Assembly (NCBI RefSeq): GCF_019059575.1 | Contig: NW_024881505.1 | Span: 949,501-1,013,500 of the forward strand | Source: Amphibalanus amphitrite | Taxonomy: Eukaryota; Arthropoda; Thecostraca; Balanomorpha; Balanidae | Direction: 5' to 3' | DNA: 64,000 nt | Part shown: positions 38,991-49,753 of the stretch, one piece after another | Position numbering within the stretch: the first letter of the stretch is position 1 | How the letters are laid out: every line of letters begins with the position of its first letter | Notes under the pieces: generated by a model | What the model was told of the DNA's origin: nothing | Databases searched by the model: none | The model's input: the letters and a program-made list of their open reading frames with translations, nothing else | Program-made: the position numbers and the translations under genes

Positions 38991-39028
38991 GATAGTATAA
39001 TAGGAGCTTATGAGGACCCCCACACCCC

Positions 39029-39400
39029 TCACACTGAAGAGAGGAGACCCGCTGTAGAGAGGAGACCCGCTGTAGAGAGGAGGCCCTCTGTAGAGAGGAG
39101 GACTTCCTCAGTAGAGAGGAGTCCCTTTGTAGAGAGGAGGACTCGCGCCTCAGTAGAGAGGAGGCCCTCTGAAGAGAGGAGGCCCTTTGCAGAGATGAGG
39201 TCCTCTGTAGAGAGGAGGTTCTTTGAAGAGAGGAGGCCCTCTGTAAAGGAGGCCCTCTGAAAGGGAGAGACCCTCAGTAGAGAGGAAGACCTCTGTAGAG
39301 AGGAGGCCTTCTGTAGTTAAGAGGCCTTGCGAAAAGAGGAGGCCCGCAGTAGAGAGGTGGTCCTCTGTAGAGAGGAGGCCCCCTCTGTGTTTTGACAAAT
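39029..39400. repeat. GTAGAGAGGAGGCCCTCT tandem repeat
   Basis: Units of about 20 bp, read as the reverse complement of the array at 28408-28530. It replaces the place where the exon 1 side of the D intron should be. Confidence 0.75.
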
Positions 39401-39409
39401 CTTTTTGCA

Positions 39410-40080
39410 AGTTTTTCGCGGCGCTTCGCGCCGCCGATTCATGTACGTACAGGTCAATACGAAATCGTGACTGTAATTACACCAACCAACCGTGACAAAT
39501 TGAATTAGAACTCATATGTGTAACTGTGAAGGAACTCCGGCTTGTACTGCCATGCTCAAAGGGTGGTAAAATTTGTGTTTTGGAGTTGTGTTTTGACAAA
39601 TGCTTTTGAAAATTTTCTCGGCGCTTTGTGCCGATTCATACACCAATCAATCAGAGAGATCGTGACTGTAATAACATCAACCGTGTCAAATTGAATCGGA
39701 ATTCATATGTGTACTGTGAAGGAACTCCGGCTTGTACTAGCATGCTATAAGGGTTGTAATGTTTGTGTTTTAGAGCTGTGTTTTGACAAACGTTTTTTCC
39801 ACACAAAAAATTGCGGCGCTTCGCGCCGCCGATTCATGCACAGGTCAATATGAGAGATCGTGACTGTAATAACACCAACCGTGTCCAATTGAATCGGAAT
39901 TCATATATGTGTACTGTGAAGGAACTCCTGTTTGTACTAGCATGCTAAAAGGGTTGTAATATTTGTGTTTTAGAGCTGTGTTTTTGCAATTTTTTTTTGC
40001 AAATTTTTGCGGCGCTTTGCGCCGCCGATTCATAAACAGGTCAATAAGAGAGATCATGACTATATGCTACTAATGCATTA
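39410..40080. repeat. ~195-bp tandem repeat, about 3.5 units
   Basis: Each unit has GCGCTTCGCGCCGCCGATTC or a close variant (near 39421, 39610, 39816 and 40012), then GATCGTGACTGTAATAACA and GTGAAGGAACTCC. Noncoding. Confidence 0.7.
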
Positions 40081-40487
40081 GGCTAAAAGTGTGGTAACTA
40101 TATCTACTTCTGGGTTTTTAAGTACGTCGATCCGCCCCCCCCCCCCCAGTAAAAAAATCCGTAGCGACGCCCCTGTAGAGGTGGGTTTCACTAACTGAAA
40201 CTACTGAGCCGAGTGACTAATAACGATTAAACTTCATCTTAGAAACGACGAAGATCAAATGTGATTTGATTTCGACATACTCGCCCCCCCCCCCCCGGTC
40301 GTCAGAATTCATCCATCAGACCCGGCATGTCGGCCGACTTGTGACCCCCTCCCAAACGTTCCCCTAGATCCGCCCTAGGAAGGTAATATGATTTTGGGCC
40401 CTTTGAGACACTTGGGGCCTTTTCCTTGAGGGCCCCTCGAGGCCTAGTCCCCCCCCCCCACCTCTGAAATCATTTCTCCAGCCCTGA
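40081..40487. mobile_element. Right end fragment of split element
   Basis: Poly-C stretches and GGCCCC-rich sequence ending CCAGCCCTGA at 40487, directly before CGCTAT (40488-40493). The partner end is at 30178. No internal gene. Confidence 0.5.
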
Positions 40488-42197
40488 CGCTATTGGCTGC
40501 GAACGTAGGGGCCAAAAATGCGTGTCTACGACCGACTTCTTTTTAAGAGAAAAGAAGCGCCAATGCGGGTATCGATCCACCGACCTTTCGACTACCAGAC
40601 CGGGACTCGAACCACTCGGCTACGACGACACACCATGGTAACCACTAGCCATATAAAATTGGAAACAGTCTCAACTCAAATCTAGCCTCAATGCATACAT
40701 TGTCGCGTCGGATGGCTATGACATCGCACTAGAGATGTCGCTAGTTGGTCGGCCGATTCGTGTAATACACCTGGCGAATACGCCGCCCGGCAATGTTGGT
40801 TGATGCAGTCCGCTAAGGTTTTTGCAAATAGCGTAAAGATAGGCATACGAAGATAGGCATACCGCAAAATTTGGCATACGCTCTAGGGCAACTTTTCGCA
40901 CCTATCCTGAGAATTTCAAGTCCCAGTCTTTTCAGGGCAGGCCACAAGGTTACGAAAACCGGTACAAGGTCAAGGGAAAATTGGGCTTGTTTAATGGCAG
41001 CTGAATGACAGAGTTATTCGTTGATAGCGTGGGTGCTATGGCACGTAGCGCTACCAAATTTAGACACAAGTTGGAGCATCTGTTTGACACATGACCTGTG
41101 AGTTTTAGATTCCAGTGAGTTGAGGTCAGGTCACAAGGCCACAAAAACCGGTACATTGTTAAAATGGCACTAAAATGCACTATGTTGTTCATGGAAACTA
41201 GAGTTCTTCATCGATTTGATTCATACTTGCAGGATATGCTTAGGTCACCATGTGCCATCATATGTAATTATGCAGTATGCACCCCAGGTTTTTTAAATTC
41301 GGTTGACCTGAGGTCATCTGGAGGTCATGACAATTGTTAAAGAAATTGGACCGAATGTGAAAAGATAAGACATTTGTGCTTTATTTTAACGTTTTAGTGT
41401 TTAACTACCGTGATTTACATCTACTTGGTGTTTGCAAGCTGCAAGTACGCTTGGGTCGGGTCAACTCAGGTCAACTAAGGTTAAACTACGTTTTTGCTAA
41501 TAACTTGGTACACAATAAGGCTAGAGCTTCAACAATGAGGTCGTTGTGTTCCTTGTGATCAGGCGGTTCGAATGATATGCGATATGCTGCATTTTGATTA
41601 AGTTAAACTTAATAAATTACTTTAACTTCACCTAATTTCTAAAGAAAACTTTTAATTAATTTTAAATTGGTAACGAAGTATGTATATCATTCGATGCGCA
41701 CGGATGTCCTAAGTTAACCGGTGCTTTTATTTTTGCTCAATCTTGGTAAAAATTATAAGCGAAAAACTTTTGACATGTTTAAGCGCATTTTTTGCAATTA
41801 TATCCCCCCCCCCCAAAAAAACCTAAATATTGACGTACAGTCACCAAATTTTCACGGGGGCGAGATCTTCCATGGACCCACCTTCCCTGTAAATTTGGCG
41901 TTCGGCGAGGGTTAACCCTCGCTCGCACATGCCATTTTCCCATCCTAGAACGCACATGGGGGGGGGGGTTGCCACCCCCGCGCCATTTCGTTCCTGTTGG
42001 AGATAGAGCTTAGCGGTAAAGACCAAAAAGATTCTTTGGGAAGACACAAATCCAATGATACCCAGTTTTACCTTCTCAGGTCAGTCATTGACCTTCCAGG
42101 TCAGGTCAAACTAAAAAATGTTGCTGTTTTGGGTCACCGTTGGATATCAAGTGCGCTGCTTATCATATACCGATGACGATGCCGTTTTCTGGTGCCA
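40488..42197 (+). repeat. Segmental duplication in unit 2 spacer
   Basis: Matches 12922-13121 and 14831-16320 with the LINE absent. It includes the tRNA-like repeat at 40557-40630 (minus strand). AGGTCA-rich and noncoding. Confidence 0.75.
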
Positions 42198-44189
42198 AGC
42201 CAGCTAGAACCTCTTTATCACACTACCGGACCAGGTTTTTGCTGCTGAGGTCATTTCAAGTCAATTTAGGTCAAGGTCAATTATATGTGTTTGTATGTAT
42301 GTGTGTGTCTATGTGTATGTATACTGAAGTGCACCGATTGTTTATGTGTCCATACACAGATAACAGTAGTACTTTTATTGTTACCACTGTTACTACCAAT
42401 GTTACTTTTATTTGCTCAAAAATTAAAGTATTTCACTCTTAATTTGATCATTTAGAGGGCACAATGCGTGGTGTTTTCTTTGGAAAAAAAATTGTGGTGC
42501 AAAGCCTTACATACGTATAGGTATACATCAACAATGGAGGAGGGGAATGAGCGGTAAAAAACTGCCGTTCTGGCTACAACTCAACGAACCAAGAGGAACA
42601 AAAGATTAAAACATGAGATGTCTCACATGCCACCTATTCGCTTCTCTCACCGAAACATCTCTACGGGCTCAGTGGTTTGGCGCCATGGGTCACCGTGACC
42701 GGGCTGAGTGGGATCAGGACTATTCCGCTGTGTGTGAGCTGCATTTCAGAAAGGAAGATTTCGAAGAGGATCGGTCATTTCGCACCGGCATGCAGGGACA
42801 GCGCCGTCGGCTCAAGAGCGGCGCAGTCCTGTCAGTATTGACCAGCGTGGATTACGCGATGCCCCCTGTGCACGAGCGGCCAGCGAAAGGCATCCGCACG
42901 CCACTCACACCGGAAGCAGGTTATGAAGGGCCAGACCGATGCGTTCTTCACGAATGACAATATCAGATATCAGGTGGCAACTACAACTGGTCGAGTGTCC
43001 GACAGTTCCTGGAGAATGAGGCGGTACTCCGAAGTCGAATTAAGGGCCTCAGATGGTGGTCACTGGTCACGTTTCAGCCCCGCCGACGCCTCCGCCCGAA
43101 TGGCACCATCACAGCAGGAGTGACAGCAGGATGGTGCTCTTGTCATCCAGGAGCTAGTGGCCGCGCTGGCGAAATCCACTGAAATGGAGGACCTGGATGA
43201 CAGCGCCAAGGCCTCCCTGGGACACAGCTCCGGCGCCTTGGCACGCTCGGCCACCAGGCGTAACAAGTACGTTGCCTCCGCCAGCGTGCTGATCTATCAT
43301 GGGGCTACGCCGCTGGAGGTACGACTGGAGAAAGACGAGGAAGACATCGACCTCACCGTGAGTATCTGCCATATTTGGAGGCAACTGCCGAAGACGGAAG
43401 CTAATAGGAACCAGCTGCTGGTCTGCGATCAACCAAGAAGTGACGCAGAAGTGACGAACATAGTCGTAAAACGGGATGTCAAACTGACCGGAAGTCGTTT
43501 GCAATCATAGCCACGACGTCCTTAGGAGCCTCCTTCCAGAGATGTATGCGACGGTTTTCAATCTATTTGCTGGAAAGTGTGGAAACATGGTAACTGATAA
43601 GTGAGGCAGACACTCAAGGCAGTGCTGTCCATCGAAAGTCAGGAAGCAGACACCCCAGCCACTGGTACAGCCCGATCGAGGAGCGACATGAGGCCAAAGC
43701 TCAGCAGGGTCAAGAAGATGTAAGGCGGGGAAGTAAGGTCGCTGATGAAATTGGGAGGAAAGGCGAAGCAAAGTGACACTTGAAGAGGTGTTTTGTGACG
43801 TTAGTTTGAATTTTGACGTTTTGATGGTTCGTTGTGACAGGACTGGTGTCGATTAGCATGTAAATAAAGAGATCAAACTCCCATGTACAAGTGCTTTTTG
43901 TGGATGAGAGGGAGGAATCATTATAACCAAATCAGTGGCATACGTTCCCTCACTTCGGTGAGGAAAGTGCAACCAGCAACGTTTAGTAAAATAAGTTTCC
44001 ATTATGCAAAAATGCAACAATAAACACGAGCACGGCTAGATTGCTTCTTTATAAGTTTCATTCACATAAACCAATATTTTCTTTTTGTTGCCTGTGAGAG
44101 GAGATATCGAAGTCTGGGCACGAAATATTCGGCTGTTTTCGGCCCCTTACTGCAGCCACCGGAATCCTGTTTCCAATTTATATTTTTGA
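42198..44189. other. Unit 2-specific insert with THAP-like remnant
   Basis: This stretch takes the place of 16320-19330 of unit 1. It holds a GT-rich microsatellite-like tract near 42280-42330 and the THAP-like reading frames described separately. I see no inverted ends. Confidence 0.4.
42613..43510 (+). pseudogene. THAP-domain gene remnant, perhaps P-element derived
   Basis: The frame 42613-42957 (114 codons) has C3-x2-C6, a Trp at 21, C41-x2-H44 in VCELHFRKEDF, and RRLKSGAVLSV near residue 64, which matches the THAP zinc-finger pattern (C2CH, then the AVPTIF-like box). The frame is then lost. A second frame at 43157-43510 ends at a stop and has no domain I recognise. THAP domains occur in host transcription factors and in P-type transposases. 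No transposase core is visible, so a decayed transposon or gene fragment is likely. Confidence 0.6.
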
Positions 44190-45275
44190 ATTATTTCGAC
44201 AATAGTCGTCAGGCTTGTATGTCAACCCAAGCCGGTATAAAGGTCAGGTATGCACGTATTACATCGTCTAGTGTATAGAGGGGGGTGGTCCTTACGAACC
44301 CCTCTTGCGATGCGGCCCCTGATCGAGCTAGAGATTCGCAAAAAAGTAGCGTGCTGCCCGTTACGAGATATCCCGATAATGCTCAGTTTTAAGTCCATAG
44401 GTCATTGGATGATCTTGCAGTTCAGAACAATGACCCAAAAGTCGGGAAAATTGGGACGTGCTAGAGCTTCGTTAAGTTAGGCCATTGCGTTAATATCTTT
44501 TTTTCTGGGGGGTCTGATTACCGATTTCATGCTTGTTTTAGTCAACGATGATGTGTTCATGCATTTAGGGTAGGTCGATTCAGGTCAGGTCAACGAGTAG
44601 GTCTATAGAAGGTGTCAACCACGGACCACCTCTGTCAGCTTCGTAACATGTTTCATAGTCGCCAAACCTATTTTTAAAGTGTTCCAATGGGTACATAATT
44701 CAAATTCATCTCCAAAACCTATTATAGAAGCATTTAAAACTCGAAAAAGTGAAGCAAGGTCACCTAAGTTCAATGACCTCCAACTTCCTCTCTTTTTTTC
44801 AAAACGGCGGGCATGAGAGCTTCTCCCTTAGAATCTGTTTTGTAGGCTCAAATTTCGGAACATGAGACGTCACTGAGCCGTCATTGATGGCCGACATATT
44901 ACAATATTTTATATCAGTTTTAGTCAAAGTGTGTAAAATTGATTTGGGAATAGATATTCCAAATAAAGTGGCGATGTCTTCAACACTGGGTATGTCGAGA
45001 AAAAAGCAGGAAGCGTTTCTCCCACGCCTCCGGTTAGGTTCAATAAAATGCTACGTCCAAGCATACAACCGCACCTTCCATGGAGTACATGTGCTCCCAA
45101 GCTGGCAAGGGTAGTTGGTTGGCAGTCCATGAAGCATGAGGGCTGATGTGCACTTTGAGCTCTTCCTCTGAGAATTGGCACTGATGTCTGTTTGTAGGCT
45201 CCAGATAAAAGATCCCACCGCGTGCGTTCATTGCTTGTGCTCCAATCTCCGTAATCAATTACTCACACGTCCGTT
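44190..45275 (+). repeat. Segmental duplication upstream of E
   Basis: Matches 19331-20031 plus 21901-22300 of unit 1. It contains the uninterrupted site for the foldback 20032-21900. Noncoding. Confidence 0.7.
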
Positions 45276-45398
45276 GATGACGCGATGTCGCGATAGGCGG
45301 CCGGGCGCTATAGCCGTCTGCCGCTCCACCGACCCGGCCAGTCGGTCTCGGCCGCAGCAGCCCACGGACCGTCTCGTCGCCCCCGACCAGCCCCGGAC
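45276..45398 (+). promoter_or_regulatory. Conserved 5' block of copy E
   Basis: GATGACGCGATGTCGCGATA is at 45276-45295, then the UTR-like block common to A, B and C. Nearly identical to the block of C. Confidence 0.5.
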
Positions 45399-48300
45399 AT
45401 GACCCGACTCGCCCCGCTGCTGCCGCCGCTGATGACGGTGGCGGCCGTCTTGGTGGCGGTGACGGCGGCGGCCGGCAGCGGTGACGCCGCCCTCGACGGA
45501 CGCCTGTTCAACCTGGTGCCGCGGCCGCGCCTGCAGGAGCTGACCCTCGCCGACCTGGATGCCACCCTGGACGTGCTGACCGACCTGCTGGAGGAGAGGA
45601 CGCTGCCCTCCGGCGGCAAGGGCTTCGTCTCTCGGATGGCGGCGCCGACGCTGTACTCGGACAGTGCTCTCTGTCAGAGACACACTCAGATCTACTGGGA
45701 GCAGTTCTCGACCGGAGCGCCGACCGGGTGGCCGCAGCTCAGTAAGTACAGCCCTCTGCAAACTGCGTGGTAGGTATTCTTTTTTCTACAAAACCGAGAA
45801 TAAATCGAATACCATGCAATCGGTCATTCGGAAATCGTAACAGCAAGACGCGCGAGACTCCGCACCTTAGATTGGCATAATCATCGTACTCATTTTCCAT
45901 CCATTTTGGCAACAAAACCCAAAAGTTTATATTTGCCCCAAAAACAAACTTTTGCATTTTGTTGCCACACAAGGCGCATACTTCAGTTTAGTGATAGACC
46001 TAATCGAAGGAGTGGAGCATGGCGCATCTATCTGCAGTGAGTTCCGACCGATTGATAGCATAGCCTTTGAGATATTATCGTTATTAACAAAAAAAAAGAA
46101 TACCTACCACGCAGTCTGCTGAGGGCTGTACATATTACATGGTGCATTATTTTCAAGAGATACCTATGCGAAATGCGGTTAACACTTAACGATGTTTTAG
46201 AATGTTTTTTAGGCACTGCGATCTTTCGAACGCACGTCACCTCTTCTGCCTACCTAACTTTTTTAAGCTCAACGGGACCCGTTGCATCATATCCCTCACT
46301 GTCCGTTCTTGACTGAAGAAGTCCATTTGTCTATTAGCGTGCAAAATCTTCAAATGATTTTTGTATATCAACTGTTCTCTTTAAACAATAAAGAAGTATG
46401 CTGAGGTTGAAAGAAATTTCTTTTCGCAGTGTTTGATGCCAGCGGCAAGCTCCCAGACGGCATTTTGGTGGGTAACCTGAACGTGTTCGGCAGCCGAGAC
46501 GAGTGTTTTCTGGTGAAGGCGAGCCTGGACAACGACACGTACCCAGATCTGGACGACCAGGAGCTCGAGTTCACCGGTCGGTATGTGCCAGTGACGGTGG
46601 CACCGGCCCCTGTGTCGTCGGTTGGTGACGAGGAGGTCGGCGGATGGCGGCAGGAAGGGGATGACGGTGTCGGTGCCATCTTCATCCTTCCAACATTGGG
46701 AATTCCTACCGGCACTGTCGGACTGTGTGTGCCGTCCAGCTGCTCCAGCGCCGATGTGCAGACGGGTCTCCAGAGCATGCTGGGGGACAACGTCACGGTG
46801 GTGGCCTACACGTCCGAGGTGGCCGACCAGACGGTGGACCTGCAGCCGGCCGACATCGTGGTCATCACGCTGCTGGCGCTGGTCGGCGTCCTGCTGCTGG
46901 TCGGCACGGCGCTGGACGTGTGGCTCGGATACCGGGCCGAGCGGCAGGCCGACAAGCTCAGGATGACGTCCGTCGTGGACAGTCCCAACTCGCGGCTGCC
47001 ACAGATGCTCCATGTCGTCGAGCCCAAGCCAGCCACGATGCAACAGAGAAAGCCGTCCGCCCTGGCCACCTGGCAAAGAGTCCTGGTCTCATTTTCCCTT
47101 TACACCAACACCAAGAAGTTGTTGGATACATCTACAAGCAAAGGAACGCTCAGGTGCATCCACGGTATTCGCTTTTTCTCCATGACATGGGTGCTAATAG
47201 GACACGCTACGTTTCAGGTGCTTGTTTACGATCAGAATATCTTCGTCGCCCTGGATTGGCTCAAGACCCCTGCTTTTCAAATGGTCGATAATGCAACACC
47301 AAGTGTAGACACATTCTACCTTTTGTCTGGAGTTGTGCTGGCCTATAGCTTCTGTGGAGCCTACGAGAAAAGAAGAAAGTTTAACATCTTCATGTTTTAC
47401 CTTCACCGATATTTGCGTCTCACACCACCGATGGCAATCATGGTCGCCATTAGTGCCACCATATTTGTGTACTTCGGAAACGGTCCCATTTGGGCAAGGT
47501 CAGCGGAGCCGCAGCAGGACTTTTGTCAAGCAAACTGGTGGCGTAATCTGCTCTATATCCAGAACTTCAGCCCGCTTGCAGAAGAGTGCTTGGGTCAGAC
47601 ATGGTACCTGGCCACAGACATGCAAATGTTCTTGTTTTCCCCAGTAGTGCTGCTTCCTCTTGTGTGGAAGCCTCTGTGGGGCACACTATGGCTGGGCTTC
47701 CTCACTGTCGCGTTCACGGCCCTCCGAATAGTCATGTGGAGCGTCAAGGAACTGCCACCAACTCTTCTCCTGCTCAATGCTCCCGATCCTGAGGCAGCTG
47801 ATGAGTTGATGGTTCAGTACGCCTATCCGTGGATGCGCTGCACAGTCTGGCTGACTGGGATCGGTCTCGGCTACCTACTCCACAGGCTGCGCGGCCGCCA
47901 GATCACCCTGAAGCCGTGGCTCTGGCTGTCCGGCTGGGTCGCAGCCTTTGCCATCGGTATCTCGGTGATATTCGGCATGACTGGTTATCAGATGCCCTGG
48001 CAAGAGTTCAGCAAAGCTGTGGCCGTGTCCTATGGAGGACTCAACCGCACCGCGTGGGGCGTGGCAGTCGGCTGGGTCATCTTTGCCTGCGTCACCGGCT
48101 ACGGCGGGCCCATCAACACGTTCCTCTCCTACCCGGGCTTCATTCCGCTCAGCCGGCTGACGTACGCTGGATATCTTATCCACATCAGCGTCCTTCTGCT
48201 TGTGGAGGGGTCTGTGAAGAGCACCGTTTACCTCGACTCGTACCGTTATACGTACCGCCTCCTTGCCCACGTTATTGTCACTTTCGCTGCAGCCATGCTC

Positions 48301-48483
48301 CTCTCATTGACGTTTGAGGTTCCGTTCATCAACCTCGAGAAAATCATGTTTGATCCGAAGAAGCCAGCTGTGAGCCTGGGTGGCCCGGCCGTTGCGGCCT
48401 CCGAGCCAAAGGTGAACGGCAGTGAAGTGGAGGGGACTGGCCTGGAAACTGACAAGGAGGCAGGTTCGTCTGTTAAGGAATAA
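45399..48483 (+). CDS. NRF-6-like acyltransferase, copy E (two exons)
   Basis: Exon 1 is 45399-45741 and exon 2 is 46430-48483, giving 798 residues; the intron is 688 nt. Splice phase and domains are as in copy A, and all key motifs are intact. It is the closest paralog of C over gene and flanks. The intron differs from that of C by two insertions, one in each copy. The TA-flanked MITE in this intron begins six bases after the last exon base, immediately behind the GTAAGTA donor, so the donor keeps its consensus. Confidence 0.92.
45749..46128. mobile_element. TA-flanked MITE in intron of E
   Basis: Inverted ends CAGCCCTCTGC...; the left end continues AAACTGCGTGGTAGGTATTC and the right end is its near reverse complement (about 37 bp). 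TA flanks both ends (45747-45748, 46129-46130). The intron of C reads GTAAGTACATATTACATGG without it. Tc1/mariner-like non-autonomous element; no coding capacity. Confidence 0.85.
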
Positions 48484-49253
48484 CATTCATTTGAAGCTAT
48501 CTACATAAAACAGTCAAATGCAAAACGGTTCGTATATGTTTTGAATTACAAATTTCAGCGGTATCTGATGCATTGTACATATTTTTTTTTTAAACAATGG
48601 CTTAAGACACATGGATAACATACGCTGTTCATTATGAGATAGTTGCATAATAGACTGTAGAGTTGCCTCATTTTTGTCTAATAACCTCAATTGCCAATCT
48701 GTTGAAAGCATAATGAAAATTTATATCAGTTTAGTTCTTTGAATCATGTGTGTGCATAGCTAAGAATACATAAATGTAGACATGCAATAAGGTAGGTACT
48801 GGTAGTTATGGATTGTGCTGGCTCACGTCCAATTTTCTGGATTCTATTTAATTTTGGTGATAAATGCAAGCGTCCCATCCGTATTGGTCGGTTTTATGGA
48901 AAATATATGTACAATTGCTGATTTTTGTGATGTCATTGAATTTTATAACTATAGAAATTAGGGTAACGAATATGTTGTGTGTGAGAAGGTAAATATCGTT
49001 ATCCAGATTCTCTTGTGTCTTGGAATTATATATACCTATGTGCCCTACGTATTTTTTGTTTGTTTTTGTTTATGCTTCGTGTGCGTTCTAGTTGCTGAAA
49101 GATAGAATATGTGCCGAATTCGGTATGTAATAAATGGTAAAAAATATGCGCAGTATTTTCCTTTTTGCTAGACTTATCTTAACTGTGAATAGTGAAAGTT
49201 GGACGCTTGTGATCAAGGGGCGGTCTCCGACGCTATACTCTTTATAGTATAGG
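48484..49253 (+). repeat. 3' flank of E, duplicated at C
   Basis: Nearly identical to 25434-26205. Candidate poly(A) signal AATAAA at 49129-49134. Confidence 0.75.
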
Positions 49254-49749
49254 TGTTACAGGGAGTATGAGAAATCAGTTAGTTTGCAAACTACCTAGGG
49301 AGTTTGCAAACTCCCTGAACGATCAGGTAGTTTGCAAACTCCCTAGGCAGTTTGCAAAGTACCTGGTCGAACAGGTAGTTTGCAAACTCCCTAGGTAGTT
49401 TGCAAAGTCCCTAGGGTTGTTGCAAACTACCTATAGGTAAAATGCGAAAACGGAGAAACAACAGCCATATAAGCTTCATTCTGAGCTCTGAACCAATTCA
49501 TCGCGTCTTATCTACATATCATGTATGTACTCGTATATGGCTGTTGTTTCGTCGTTTTCGCATTTTACCTAGGTAGTTTACAACAACCCTAGGGAGTTTG
49601 CAAACTAACTAGGGACTTTGCAAACTACCTAGGGAGTTTGCAAACTACCTGTTCGACCAGGTACTTTGCAAACTACCTAGGGAGTTTGCAAACTACCTGA
49701 TCGTTCAGGGAGTTTGCAAACTAACTGATTTCTCATACTCCCTGTAACA
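49254..49749. mobile_element. Short element with TGTTACAGGG ends, 4-bp TSD
   Basis: 496 bp, almost only the two palindrome-rich ends of the 26206-28316 element joined. TAGG flanks it (49250-49253, 49750-49753). It is at the same site as in unit 1, so the insertion came before the duplication. Confidence 0.85.
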
Positions 49750-49753
49750 TAGG

